Part shown: one piece after another, positions 38,401 through 53,400 of the stretch
Layout: every line of letters starts with the position of its first letter
How positions within the stretch are numbered: the stretch's first letter is position 1
Origin: Rattus norvegicus
Lineage: Eukaryota > Chordata > Mammalia > Rodentia > Muridae
DNA: 64,000 nt
Direction: 5' to 3'
Assembly (NCBI RefSeq): GCF_036323735.1
Contig: NC_086026.1
Coordinates: 76,157,039 to 76,221,038, forward strand
The notes under the pieces: generated by a model
Seen by the model: the letters and a program-made list of their open reading frames with translations, nothing else
The model's database searches: none
What the model was told of the DNA's origin: nothing
Position numbers and translations under genes: made by a program

Positions 38401-41400
38401 TGAGGATCAAACTCAGGTCATGTTTGCAGGACAAATACTTTACCAAATGAGCTTCCACCCCAGCCTCTGAACCCTCTGTTTTTATTGTAACTACAATCTA
38501 TCTTGTTAAGTATGAATTTGTGGTTTGTCCACAACCACTGATCATTTGCGTGCACACTTACGTACTAGGACTAGGCACGGTTTTATTCTCCCTAGATCTC
38601 CAAATACAACAAACTAGCCACATCCTTGAAGGACTAACCAAAACCTACACATTTTCACTGAGTGGAAAATATGACTGTTGGTTGGCAAAAGGTCACCAAC
38701 ATCTAGAGTATCAACTTTGCCACACAGGCAAGTTCTGATCTGTTTTTGTAGCCAGTCTGAAGAGACATGGCCTGGAGCCAATTGCCAGGCAGCTGCCTGC
38801 CTTAAGCATTCACACAAACACATAGGGCATTGACTTCAGAGAGTGTGACCAAAAGTTGCGGACAGAAGGCAAAACTGAAAAAAAAATCAATTAAAAAAAA
38901 AGAGACCCCAAAGACCAACCTCAAAACCACATTATTTTTTATTATTGTTGTCACTCCAAACTCTATAATGTCCTGTAAAGTCACAAACAAAATATATTTT
39001 CTTTAAAACTGTGGGGTTGGGGAATTGGATCAGTTTTTAAAGGTCCTTACAGGGGACTCGAGTTTGATTCCCAGCAACCATGACACATGCTCACAACAGC
39101 CTTTAACTCCAGTTTCAAGGGATCCAGCTTCTTCTTCTGGCCTCTGTGGACACTGCACTCACATGTACATACCCACCCACCCCCACATATACACATAATT
39201 AAATATCATAAAAATTGTTATTAAGCTTGAGCACATAGGACAGTCAGTGAGAAACTATAAACAAGTCTTATGGGTAATTACATGGTTCATGCTTTTATTA
39301 TCATGATATATTCTATAATGTGGTTGTATAAGGTATATAAACATAAGAAATTACTTAACTCAGACATTTTTTTTACCCAGACATCATGTCTGCAAGCAGG
39401 TTATAAAATTATCCTTCAATCCCTTGCATGAATTATTCGCCTAGAGCAATGGTGCGTCTGCACACTGGATGCATAGATGCCCTGTGAGCACTGAGGATAC
39501 AAACAAGCTCTTAAATCACTCTATGAGATGAACAGGGAAAGCCGAAAACTCACTGGGTATTTAATTATACTAATGAATTATAAACGGGTTTTACATGGGA
39601 AATGAGCTTATGGTTTAAAGAATCCTATCTTTAATGATACATAGATATCGGTTTCAGTTTCAGTTAAATTTTCTATTGCTCTGATAAAATACTATAACCA
39701 AAAGCTTGGGGAGGAAAGGGTTTGCTTCAGCTTAGAACTCCCAGGTTACACTCTGTCACTGAAGGGAATCTGGGCCAGAACTCAAGACAGGAACCATTGG
39801 CAGAAACTGAAGAAGTAGTCATGGAATGCCACTTATTGGCTTACTCCCCATGGCTTGTTCAGCCTGCTTTCTTATACAAATTAGGACCACGACTGAACAT
39901 GGGTGACACCACTCACAGTGAGGCAGGCACTCCCATATCGGTCAATAATCAAGAAAATGCCCCAAGGGCCAATATGGTGGGAACATTTTCTCTCTTGACG
40001 TTCCCTCTTCCCAAATGACTGTAGCTTCTGTTAAGGTGGCACAAAGGTAGCCAGGATTTATAGATTTTCTTCTATAGTTAGGGGAGGGAATAGAGGAAGT
40101 TGGGGTACAGTTCAAACTATTGAAGTCATGAAAAGATGGTTCATGGTCTTTATACACTATATAACACCCCACCCCGTCTCATATAGCCTCATGTAACCTA
40201 GGCTGGCCTTGAACTCTTGTTTTATCTCCTGAGTCCTGATATTACAGGCATGTACTGATGCCTGGATTTATGTAGTGCTGAGGACTGAGGCAAACCATCT
40301 CCCATATTGCTTCACCTCCAGCCCATACAACGTGTCTTTACTTTTGTTAATGCTTAAATTTTTCTGTAATTAAAATTCAAAACAAGACATGTGAGTTGAA
40401 TGTGATTGTGCATGACCTGAAACCCCAGCCCTGGAGTCAGACACTGCCTGCCTCAAGTTTGAGACCAGTCTGGTGTAAATTTTGAGTTCCAGGCTAGCCA
40501 AGGTTAGTGAGACCCTGTCTCAAATAAAACACACAAAACTAAGCTGAGGACAAGAAAGCAAAGACACAATGTCTATTTTTAGAAAGCAGCTAAGGTGAGT
40601 GCAGGGTTAGAAGTCACATCTTCGTTTTAGGCTTGGTCTGGCTGGGTCCATCTCAGAGCGACAGACACCAGACTGCTGTTTCTCCATAACGGATCCTCCT
40701 CTCCCATCACCTTGGCGGCCTACAGAATCTCAGACTATCTGGTTGGGGTTTCCATTACCTAGGTGCCTTTTTCAGGCAGGCTGCTGTGTTCTGGTCTGCA
40801 GCATGCAGCAATCCCTCACTGGGTGCCTTCTTCAGCCCAGGATGGATTCTGATCTTACAGGCTGGAACTTGTCCCCTCCCACTTTCTGACTCCCGGTCAG
40901 GTCTACTTTTCCAACTTCTGAAAATGCTGTGCCCACAAATGTCACAAACACCCTGTGCTGAAAATCTGCATCTTTTCAGAGCTTATCTGTGTTTCAAAGT
41001 CCAGTTCAAATTTTGCCAAGGCCAGTGTCTGCTTTACCTTGGCGGAACTTCTCAGCCAGCTTAGAGGTTCCCACAAGGGCAATGACTCAATCCTTTCTGC
41101 ACCTGAGTAGCCTGAGGCTACCTCCAGACTGGAGTTCTCCCACAGTCTCAGACCTTTGAAGGCCATTCCCTAGGAGCATGTAATGGTAGTTACAAATCAT
41201 AGATACAGTAAACTGTCTCTTAAGCTCGTTTTAAAAATTCAGCCCAAAAAGGAATGAAAAAAGAAGGGTGATTACAAGAAAGATGTTCTGTTCTTTAATG
41301 GGGAGACTCAGATATACTTCCATGGCAACAGAGATCAGGGAAGGAAGGTTGCACAGGAGAAAGAAATGTGTTCTTGGAAAAAGCAAGGGCTTTTGAAAAC

Positions 41401-44400
41401 TTTGACAGGCTGGGACACTTTAAAAATGTGAAAAACAGCTAGTTTCTGCTTTGTCTTGGTGGGGAATGGGGAGGAACACTGGGGATAAGGGAGAAGTATT
41501 TGGAAGGACCAGCCACAGGAGCAAGGCCACCACCACTAGATCAGACTGGTTACAGCAGGAGAATGTCATTAATCTGATTAAGGCAGGAGAGGGAAGCTGG
41601 CACCGTGCGTGACAAGGAAGGGGGAGCCTGGGCAGCCTGTGGAGGGAGGGCCTTTGCAAGATGATATGGCAAGGGTCTAGCCTACAATGGAGGAGGTGGC
41701 CATGGGAACCTGTGACTCAAGTAACTGAGAGCAGAGGATGCAGGGCTCACCTGGGTGAGGGAGAGGATGCAGGGCTCACTTGACTGAGATTTTGACTGTT
41801 GGAGATGTTTTCTGACAGGACCCCCTATACAATCAAACTGTGATCTGGGCTGAACATGATTCCTGTGATGTGTGGACCTTATTGAATTCTAAAATTTACA
41901 AAAAAACAAAAACTTAAAAACTTATAACTCGGGGTTGGGGATTTAGCTCAGTGGTAGAGCGCTTGCTAGGCAAGGCCCTGGGTTCGGTCCCCAGCTCTGA
42001 AAAAAAGAAAAAAGAAGAAAAAAAAACTTGTAACTCTCCCATGAAGTCTGCACCAAGGTCTTGAATATATGCATCCTCTCCCTAAGTGTCCTTCTCCCTC
42101 CTCCTGACATCCATACTTGGATTATCTTTTAAAACTGTTTCATTGTCAACTCCAACTTCGCTTCCTGATTCACAGTGAAATAACTTTGTTCAGTCAAAAC
42201 CCCGTAGTTTCACCTGAGTAGATATCTTTAAAGAACTCATGCTCCTACAGGATGCAGAAGAAGGCTATGTCTCCCACTGCCACTGCTGTTAGGGGCCTAC
42301 CTGAGATGACCCTGAAGCATTACTGAGTTCCATAGGATGAGGATCCTCCAGGCCAAGACTGTCTCATGTCCTCCCCCTCAGGGAAGGCAGGTCTAGACTT
42401 TAGGTTCTGGATAAGCAGGATCTAGCAGGATGTATTCCTGTTCAATAGTGAAGGAGTTTCAAAAATCTTATCATCAAACCCTAAAAATAAGGGGCCAAAA
42501 TCTCAAGAGACTGGATAGAAAGATGGGGAAATGGGGAAGTTGGGAGATCAAAAGGATGAGAAAAAAACCCTCTCTGTAGACTGGTTGAAACCTTTTTTCA
42601 GCTGAGAGCCAAGAATTTTAGCATTACTAGAATTCACTGTAAATGTAGAGACATATTCTCTTCTCTATAGGGACACTGCAAATAAGAGTGTTAAAATAGC
42701 AGAGGCAAGGACTGCAGATCTGTCATAAGTGAACTTGACTTGCATGCATGTGGCCATAGGTTTAATCACCAGACTGCTAATAATAATAATAATAATAGTT
42801 TAAGAGAACGCTAAGAAGAATGAAGAGCTTGTGAGGTAAAGGTACTTGCTAACAAGCCTGCTGACCTGAGTGCAGTCCCTGGGACCCACATGGTGGAAGG
42901 AGAGAACTGACTACCCATGCATTCCGTGACACATGTTCACACACACAGGCATGAACAGCAGGTGTGTATACATACACAATATATAAAACTTTAAAAGCAA
43001 TAAACTACCCTTAAAGCCTAATAATATATGACCTTTGGATTTGAAAAACTATCACGTGGTGCATGATGTGCACATGTGTAGAGTCAGTTCTCTGCTTCCA
43101 GCTTTATGGGGGTTCCAGGAATCAAACTCAGGTCATCAGGCTTGTCATCAAGCTCTTTCCCCACAGAGCTGCTCACTGGCTCGTGACCTTTGGCTTTAAC
43201 CTCACCCTCTCCCAGTCGTAACTTTCTTATAAGCTTTCTTACAAGAATCTTACAAGCATGAGTATGAACCCTGCTTATAGTGAAAGCATGTCTGGACTTC
43301 TTTGTTACTTAGACCTAGGAAAGATTCCATAGTCCCTTATGAACTCTGTGTTTAATCCTACCAGCTTATAATGCCCAGTACTTTTAGAACCCACCCAATG
43401 ATCACATTTACTAAAAGAAGAAAGAAAATCTCTTAGAAACCCTTCGAATAATGTGATTTCAGAAGCCACCAATGTATCTGGGGCTGATATTAAGACACTT
43501 AAATACCAGTTGCTCTGGAAGTGTGTACCTGTATCTGTGCCACCCTTTTCCCGAGTGCCTTTCTCTGTCCCCTAACACCCACACATAAATCTGTTAGCAC
43601 CATTTCTTCATAAACTCCTACTTTGCTTCCTTGACAAAAAAAGAAATGATCTGGTTCTAAAACTGTAGGAAGCACAAGGCCCGGGGTTCGGTCCCCAGCT
43701 CCGAAAAAAAGAACCAAAAAAAAAAAAAAAACTGAATGCTGATTGGATTTGGTAATATTAAACTCTAACTTAACTCTGCAGGGGCCACAGTAGTATTGAG
43801 CTTTTGTTTTGAGCTCTCATGGCTAGGGAAGCTTACGGAGACACAGGCAGAGGAGATCAACCTGGATTGTTTCAGAGTTGTCCAAGCAGACAAGACAGAG
43901 AAGATGAAACAGGACTGGCTGAACTCATAAATTGTCACACCACAGCTAGGTGACACGGAGTTCACTTTGCTTATTGCTCTCTCCTGTTGTATATATTTGA
44001 AATTTTCCCTACACAAGTAATCTTGTCCTCAGATAATGTAGGTCCTGTATCCTGGGCCTCACAATTCCCAGTCAGAAGTCATAAGAGACATTTTGAGCTG
44101 TGCCATGTTATAGTTCAAAACAAAGATCTGCCCATTTTTTGCTACCAGGAGGGAAATTCGTGAACTATAAAGAAACAATGCCTTGCTTTTACTTGGGAAA
44201 ACAAGCTTTGGGACATACACGTTCTCTCCTTCATGATCATGGGGTGGGGGATGGGGATGGGAGTCCCACCAATGGAAGAGGTACTGTGGAAACCTAAAGC
44301 AATGGCCAGTGTTTAGAGGAGCTGCTCTCTGGCAAAGAGCACTTGTCAGGAGTCTGAAAGCTGGTGCTGAGTGTGTAGCTTGGTTGGGAGAACGATTGAT

Positions 44401-45278
44401 CCATAGCACCACATAAACCAGGCATGATGATGCACGCCTGTAATCCCAGCACTGGAGTGATGGGGGCAGAGGCACAAGGTCAGCCTGAGACACATGAGAC
44501 ATTGTCTCAGGTTTAAAAAAAAAAAAAAGACTGTGAAAGCTGAGACTCCATTGAGAACTTATAGCTTTCAGTGACCCTCCCAGGATTAGTGTGGTTGCAA
44601 GTCACGTGGTCTGGACAGAAACTGGAGGGCAATGGCAGAGTCTCTACTGTCGTATTTGATATTGGTTGGGTAGATAGATACCTAGCCATGTATCTCTCTC
44701 TCAAGCCAGAAAGTCATGAGGCTGAATGGTAGCGTCCCCAGCTGTGCAAGGGCCATAAGTGGTGGTGGTGGTGGTGGTGGCGGCGGTGTCTATGAACTCT
44801 GTGAAGTCATAGTAACCAGGCCACATCCCACAGCATAGGACGGAAAGCAGGTCTCCTCTTCAGCAGGGAGTCCCAGCCTTCCAGAACCAATCCTCACACA
44901 GATGAACTTGAAAGCTGAAAGGGAGATTCTGAACCTGAACAAGTGATCTCATTTTCAAATATTCTTTTTTTTAAACACAGGATCTCATTTAGCCAAACTA
45001 CTCTTAGACTCACTATGTAGCCAGGGCTGGCTTTGAGTTCTTGGTCCTCTTGCATCCATCTCATAAGTACTAGGATTGCAGGGGACCGGCAAGATGGTCC
45101 AGTGGGTAAATGTGCTAACTGTGAAAGCCTGAGGAGCCAAGTTCATATCCCGGGACCCATGATACGTGGCACACACCTGTAATCCCAACAAATCTATCCT
45201 GTGATGGAAGGCAGAGAAAAGAGGTCTCCCCAGAAGCTCACAGGCCAGCCAGCCTACAGTATGTATGCACCTGCACAT

Positions 45279-45336
<58 letters not shown>

Positions 45337-48181
45337 TGGGGGAGAAAAACTGAAGTGGCACTAAGTTCTGGATACGTACCACCATAACTAGCTCTAATTC
45401 TTCTTTGAAGAGAAAAACAGCATGTGGGGACTTCAAACAGGTAATCAGGTACCCTTAGAGAAAAATGAGCCGGAAACAGGTGGGAGAATTAGTGAACATG
45501 TGAGGACCTGCTGTGTGCCAGGCACTGTAGGAAATGTGGGGATGAGCGAGACACTCCTTGCCTCCAAGGAGAATGTGGGGGAGAGGAGGAAACAGATGCA
45601 CAGAATCTCCCAGAGAAATACCCAGAGAGAGAAGGCAGCAGAGCTCTGTGATCCATGCCAGGTAACTGATAGTAAGCCTTAGTCTACCTGAGGGCACTTC
45701 ATTCATCTCAGTGTTTCATCTACAAGATACTTTCATCGTCTCCCCTTGGCTGTGTCAACGTTATAGATTTTAAAAGGAGCAAACCGTGCTGCTGATGGTG
45801 AAAGAAGGGGGAGGGATGGAAAGGGTCCTTCTAGACCCTGTTGCCATACAGGCCTGCGACTGGTGCCAACAACAGAGGTCAGGACCGGGCCAGGTGGTGT
45901 CTACACCCCAGGCAGCCCAGGGACACTGGCATCCTGTGCCTTCACTTCCAAAGCTGGTTCCCACTGGGCGTCTTAGCAGATGCATTGGAGCTGCATGGAC
46001 TTGAACGAGCCTCAGTAAGTCGTTCCAACTTGCCTGGTGCAGAGGGGAAGGTGCTTAAATCGCGGATCTCAGGCACCAGAAGGGACGCTCCAGAACACAG
46101 TGTCCGACGCTGCCATTTCTACCTAGGTTGGCAGTAGCTCCATGAGCGAACATGACCTGGCCATGGCCACTCACCAAGGCAGAGAGACAGTTGGTACTGC
46201 AGTCTTGTTCTCTGGGCATTCCTGGTCCAGTGTTCTCACTTCGGTTTCTCCTGAAGGCTTTGCCCACACTGACTCTGCTGTCTTTACTATACTTATTTTT
46301 CTTGCCCCCAAATACCTAATGTGGCTTTAACTTCTTATAGAGTCTACATAGGACACAGTTTAGACAATTTCCTCCTTATAGTCTCCCAGGATCTCAGTTC
46401 TTTTAGGGGAATGTCTGCTAGTAGCCTCAAAACCCATTTAATTTCCATGGGAGATAATCTTTTAAACACAGATTTACATTCTTTCAAGATTTTTCCCCTG
46501 AGGGAGTAGCATAGTTTTCAGTGGTTCTCAACTTTCTTAATGCCGAGAGCCTTTAGTGGTGATCCTCATGTTGTGGTGTCCCCCAGCCATATAATTATTT
46601 CCATTGCTATTTCATAACTGTAATTTTGATACTATTATGAATGGTAATGTAAACATCTGTGTTTTCTGATGGTCTTAGGTGACCCTGAAGGTGCCTTGTT
46701 CCACAGGTTGAGAACCACTGGTTTATCTGATCATGGAATGTTTATTTCCATTCACAGAGGAGCAACTGCTACCCCATATTTAGCAAGAGCATGGGCCTTG
46801 ATGCTTTTTAGTTTTAAGCCTGTTTCTCCTCACTGAGGACTTGTCAGTTTTATTACAATAATTCAATTGCAGTATTACCAGGCTCCCTCTGGTTAAAACC
46901 CTGCCGTGCTTGGCTTTGTGGTCTGAGGCCTATAATTACGCAATGTTTTCAATTATCCCTTTGAGATTGCACCATAGATGTAGATATCAGGAATCTGTAT
47001 CCCCAGGGTTTCCTATCAGGAACCTCACACTGTGAATCGATCAGCCTCAAAGACGTACAGTTAGATTCATCAAATTTTCCCCACTAGGATAATGTCTCCT
47101 TAGTGTTCAACATGGAGGCCTCAAGACCTAGGTAATTCCTGGATCACAGTAGATGTTAAACAGTCAGGAGGTGTACTGTTGGATGACACCAGTTTTCATG
47201 TTGCGGGAATATGTATTGTGTCAAAATGAGAATAAAGTGGAGGTTGGGTGGGGGGCTCTAGTTTCTGTCCTGGGTTACTCTAGTCTTTTATCCTCCACAG
47301 CACTTTAATGGCAGATGGTTTTGATGTGTTTGCTAGGCCTAAGTCTGTAAGCTGCTATCTCTAGGTCTTGAATAGTTTACCTTTAAGACTAGGACTGACC
47401 CTTCTTCCTCATGGCGGTTACAATGAACAAAGGTGTTGAGTATTTCTTCAGACCCTCACCACTCTTAGATGAGGTCCACAAGGAGGTCAGGGGGCCAGCA
47501 CATACACTCGCCTCTTACAGAATAGTGCAGCTGTCTATGCAAAGAAAAAGGAAAGAAGTAATAAGGAACTGTTGTGTAGACAGATTAGAAGATGATAGAA
47601 GATAAAAAAAAAATTCTTGGTGGAAAACTGAGCTTGAGTCTCTCCTAGGTCCTGCTGGGGAAAAGAACTGGTCCAAGAAGTACCCGTCATGTGGGGGTCT
47701 CCTGCAGTCCCCGATAGACCTACACAGTGACATCCTTCAATATGATGCCAGCCTTGCACCACTCCAGTTCCAAGGTTACAATGTGTCTGTTGAAAAGCTA
47801 TTGAACCTAACCAATGATGGCCATTCAGGTAAGGGAGAGACCTCAAGAGACAGGTCTGAGTCTCCTTGGACATCTGACCAGGAGGGGATCCTCTGAAGCA
47901 CCCAGGAGAAGGGGTTGGGAAGAGACTGTGAGACATCCCTGACCTACTGTGTGTGTGTGCGTGTGTGTGTGTGTGTGGCGGGGGGGGGGGGGGGTAGGAG
48001 TTTGTTGGAAGCCCTGGCTCCAGTGATTCTTTGTGGACAGCACATCTCAAAACCATGTCTCTTGTGGGAGGGAGAGGGAACAGATTGGTCTGATCCTAAT
48101 GGCTCATTGGCTAAACTTCCAGGGTGAATTCTGGGTTATCACAAACTAAGAGTCAGACATACTGGATTTGAATCATGACTT

Positions 48182-48223
<42 letters not shown>

Positions 48224-50417
48224 GCACGCACGCACACACACGGCCCAGGTTCAAAGGAAGTTTTTCCAATCTAATAATCCAACCAAGAGTATGCTCACCG
48301 GAGTGCTCAACTGCTTAAGTTTTAGTTGATTCCAGATGTAGTTAAGCTGACAATCAAGATTAGGCGTCACAGGTACTAGTGAGTCATCAGACTGGGTAAG
48401 AATTTTAACTTCCTTGAGTTGTCATTTGGAAGAGATCTGCAGACTTGGTATATCAGAATCTGTTGTACAGTAAGTGCTTCTTAAATAGCACTTGTCACTG
48501 TAATTCTCCAATCTGAAGAGTTCTTCACTGAAGGCTCCAGTATCCGACAGGAGCCTGATCCATGGAAAAGTAAAAACACCCACCATCGGCTTAGAGTTGG
48601 TGCTCTGCAGGGAGATCTGTGAAGGTGTTGGTGTCACTAGAGTTGCACTAGGGAAAGAGGCCAAGTGCCATGGCTCTGGTCTGCTCCTAGCTCCTGCAGC
48701 CACCCGTGCCTGTGCAGTGGCTGCCTGTGGGCCTGCTTTCTAACAGGGCGATCTGGCCAGGGCTCTGAAGGCTGCTTCTCTATTCCTCACAGTGAGACTG
48801 AATCTGAACTCAGACATGTACATCCAGGGACTCCAGCCTCACCAGTACAGAGCGGAGCAGCTGCACTTGCACTGGGGGAACCGCAATGACCCCCATGGCT
48901 CTGAACACACTGTGAGTGGGAAGCACTTTGCTGCTGAGGTGAGTGAATGGCAGTATGGCAGAGAGAACCTAGCACTGGGTCCCCCTTCCACAGCCACTGG
49001 GATGGAGCAGTCTTCACAGCCTTTGTCTCCACTATTCTGTCTACAGCACGGGAAGGTCTCCCTCCCCTGCACTTATCCGGGTCTTTGTCCCTTCCTTTGT
49101 TGGGCCACGCTGAGTTTGCCTGTTCCTTTCACTGTATGATGCTGTTGAGAAGGCTGGCCTTGCAGATTCCTGGTGGGATGCATCTAGACAACCCCCGCTT
49201 TGTGCGGATGAAGACCTCACAGCGTGCCTGGCTGCCACAGCTCATTGCTTACTCATATCTGCTCCTCCGTGCTTCTCAGTTTCCACACATCGTGCGTGCT
49301 TACAAACGCCTTTCCCTCATCATTGGACTTGGGAATATGAGGACTCTGACCTGGGCTACTCTTGCAGTTTGCCATAGGTTAGGGGGTGACTGGCATTAAG
49401 ATGTGGAGGGCACCATGATGATTAGAGATTCTCTGAAAATGGTTTGGGCACAGCACTGTGTCATGCCACCTTGAGGTTCTAACCTAAAATCCCAGAAAGA
49501 GAGTGAGAAGTCAGGGAGAATGTTCCTGCTGTACCACGGGCACATGACGGGGTGGGATGGCGAGAGGTCTGAGCTGGGGATGTGGCTCTGAGTGTAAACA
49601 GGGAAATAAGTAGGAAGAGGTGAACGCTGCTGATCGGCCAGCAGGTCCCAGGGTAAGTAATGACACAACCATTCTCTCCTCCGTTCACAACTGCTGAACT
49701 GCTTAACGTCTCAAGCTAATTATAGGTCTGGTACGAGTGTGGAGGGGATGTGATTCGGGCCCAGCAGAACGGTATGATTGGAGATGCACGTATTTCGGAG
49801 TAGACCCTTCCTTCCTTGGAGCTCAAGAACTGCAATTTCTTGCAAGTTAATTGCAGTGTTGAGGCTTCTGCTTCCCCCTGGGAGAACAAAGTGGCAGCTA
49901 GGATGTAGGCTTGGAGAGTTTGTGCATTTAAAAATATTTCCAGGGTGCTGGGGAGATGGCTCAGCAATTAAGACAGCATACTGCTCTTACAGACAACATG
50001 AGTTTGATTTCCAGAATCCATGTTGGGAGCTCACAACAGCCTGTAAGTCTAACTCCAGGGGATCTAATGCCTTCTTCTGGCCTCCTCAGACACCGCAGTC
50101 ACATGCACACACACACGCACACACACACATGCACACACAATCTTTATAACATTTGAGACAGAATCTTACTATGTAGCCCTCACTGACCCGGATCTTACTA
50201 TGTGGGCCAGGCTGGCCTTGAACTCACAGAGATCCTCCTGCTTCTGCCTCTTGAATGCGGGAACTGAAGGTATGCACCACTATGCCTAACTAAAATAAAA
50301 ATAAAATCTTTTTCTCTCACTCTTCTTCCTCACTCTCACTCTTCCTTCCGCTCTTCCACTCTTCCACTCTTCCACTCTTCCTCTGTCTCTCTGTCTCTGT
50401 CTCTGTCTCTGTCTCTG

Positions 50418-50461
<44 letters not shown>

Positions 50462-53400
50462 CCTCCCTCTCTCTCTTCCTCTCTTCCTCTCCTGGTTTGA
50501 CACGAAAAAAAATAAGAAAATCTTTTAAAATATTACCAATTGTTACATTCTCTACTCTTAAGCTAATCATTAGACAAGGCTGATGGTCCTGAGTGCTAAT
50601 ACTCAAGAAAAAGCATCAGGTGCCCCTAACTGGCCAGGTCTGTGTATGGAATCTTTTTGAAGTAGTGGTTCTAAGGGCTGGGGGCTACAGAAGAGTCTTT
50701 CAGAAGCCCCTCACCAGGGAACTCCCACTGCCCTGGATTAATTTTTACCTCTTTTTTAATTAGTTTGAATACATTAAAAGCAGAAGCAGATCACAGGGTC
50801 AAAGTCAAGCAATAAGGATCTTGGGTAATTTAGAGAAATAGACATCTCTCTGTTTCTCCAAACCATTCCAAACTGGTGTGGGCCATGTGATAGGCCATCT
50901 TTTATATGGAAAGACAGTGAGTTAAGAGCCCCAAAGAAGCCTTAACAGATGATCACTTAGAAGAAATACCATGAAAGTCAGGTGTGGTACTGTATTCCTT
51001 AATTCCTAGCACTCAAAAGGCTGAGGCAGGAGGACTTCAAACTCAAGGCCAACTTAAGGTATACAGTAAGATTCTGCCCGCCACCCCCAAAATGACGCTG
51101 GTTCAATTCCCAGCCCTCACCTGTCAGTTCATAACCTTCTGTAACTCCAACCAGGAGCCTCTTCCGACTTACACTGGAACTAGGCATGCACATGGTACAC
51201 AGAAAGAGGGGGCATGTGGGCAAAACAGCCAAACACAGAAAAAGAATGAAATGGAAAACAGTAGAGGCCACATAATGACATTAAAAATAGACCTTATGCT
51301 GAATTTCCTTTAAAGAGAGAGATGATGAGTGACTAGGAAAAAAAGATATCCAGATAAAATCTCGATATGCAATAGTTCTGGGGCATGGGGTAAAAGTGCA
51401 CGTGTTTGCATGAAGAGTTACCCACTACAAAGTCTTCCAAAGGCTAGGTGACACGGTCTTTAGGATTAAAAGTCAGGTTTAAACATTACAGAATATATAA
51501 TAACAATGACCATAATATGTGCCTAGGTTTTCTAAATCTAGGACATCTCGAAAACTTCTCTTTGCCTTAATAATTAGTTTCTGATCTGATTAAAAATGTC
51601 AGTGTTTAGGATTTTATTTTGAGAAGATTTATCTTTTAAAAGTCTTGTTTTATAGACTTAAAATCTGGCTGATAAGGTCAGGCAATCGTGGCGAACCCTT
51701 TTAATCTCAGCACTCTGGAGGTAGAGACAGGCAGATCTCTTCAAGATGGAGGCTAGCCTGGTCTACAAAGTGAGTTCCAAGATAGTCAACGCTATATAGA
51801 GAAACCTTGTCTCAAACAAACAAACAAACAAATCTAAGTTGGTAAAAGCCATGCTATGATTTCATCTGCCTGAGGGATAAACGCCAGTGTTTTGTGCATT
51901 ATCAATTATGATTAAGTTGTAGCCGGCAACTGGTTTCCTTCCCCACCCCTACTGCTTCCAGATCAACTACAGAGATACCAAGTTATAGGAGACCACTTGA
52001 CCCCAGGCTCCAGGAAAAAAAAAACTGAAGGGAGAAGAGCTCCAAAGTGCCCAGCTTTTTAACAGTTAACATAAAGACCCACCCACCCATTCGTGCCTAC
52101 TGTATCTCTGCTACTTTCCAGGTGCCTTAGCAGACATGAGAGGTCCAGTGAATAAGATCGGTTGTGCCCTGGCTTGAGATTATAAAGGACTGGAGGAAAA
52201 GAGAAAGCTAGGGAGGGATGGTAAGGGTAGGGGATGAGTTCTTTGGGAGAGGCGAGAGACAGATGTCCATCTTTCTGGTTAGTTCAAGTCTTCTACAGAA
52301 ACAGAAGGTTCCCGTGAGTCACTTGTTCCCTCATAGGTACCTTCTCTCCTATTGCAGCTGCACATCGTCCATTATAACTCAGACCTGTACTCCGACTTCG
52401 GCAGTGCCAGTGACAAGTCAGAAGGGCTCGCTGTCCTTGCTGTTCTTATTGAGGTATGGTGTGTTTAGAGGGCTTCTGACATAAAGTCTGAGCAGAGAAG
52501 GTGTCAGGACCAGGCATGTGTTCTGTGCACAGCAGCCTGTAGTGAGCGTTCCTGGGTGGCCCTGCCTGGCCTCTAGAGCAGGGTATGTTCCCCATAAAGC
52601 TTCTTCTCTTTTCTCAAAGGAAGCTTTTTCTATATCAAGGCAGCTGAACAAGACATGCCTTTTGTGACATTAGAAATATGAGCCCCCATCTCTAGCCCTG
52701 CTGCATGGTATGGCACTGGGGAGGGCCTGTGGGGTATAGGGATCCATGCTGAGCCATCACATCACATGTGTCTACCACACATACAACACCTAGCATCCAA
52801 ACGCCATTCTGGAATGAATTATTTAATCTTGGAAAGTGAGGATTGAGCCTGGTGTGGTGACATGCCTGTCATCCTAGCAGGTTAGAGGTCAAGGCAGGAG
52901 GACTGCCGAGAATTTGGGGTCAGCATGGGCTATATATAAAATTTTTATCTTAAAAACTTGGTGTGGGTGGGGGGCTAAGAAAGGAATGACTTCTAATCAG
53001 CTTGCTTTGTTTTCCTCCAATGAGGCAACATGTTCCCATTTCCCAGTGTGCTAACTTATTTGGTTTGGCTTTTGTGAACTCAAAGTTCTTCTAAGTTTCA
53101 GGTTAAATGCACTGGTTGTAGTCTACCAGGCTCATATCAGATAACCAGGAACATACCTTATATACCGGGACAATCAAACCTGGCGTCTTAAGCTAAAACT
53201 AGCTGTCATTTGATGCCAAGGGTCAAGAACACTATCCTAACTTTTCTTTGTGAGGCAGATCCTCAGGGAAGGCATCCACTCTGATGGCAACTGTCAATGT
53301 GGACTGAGCCTATCTTACTCTGTCCCGGCTCAACCTGTCTGATGTCTGTTGCAGATAGGCTCTGTCAATCCGTCCTATGACAAGATCTTTAGTCATCTTC

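Larger units (their letters stand above)
16714..47648 (+). other. Car12: Car12 intron 2, about 31 kb
   Basis: Almost half of the window. It contains most of the SINEs, three small hAT-type DNA transposons, an ancient L1 3' end, many microsatellites and a dispersed 300-bp duplication. No further exons with matching phase and family similarity were recognised. Repeat-poor islands at about 22.38-22.62, 27.06-27.27, 36.59-36.96 and 46.74-47.25 kb are the best places to look for enhancers. Confidence 0.85.
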
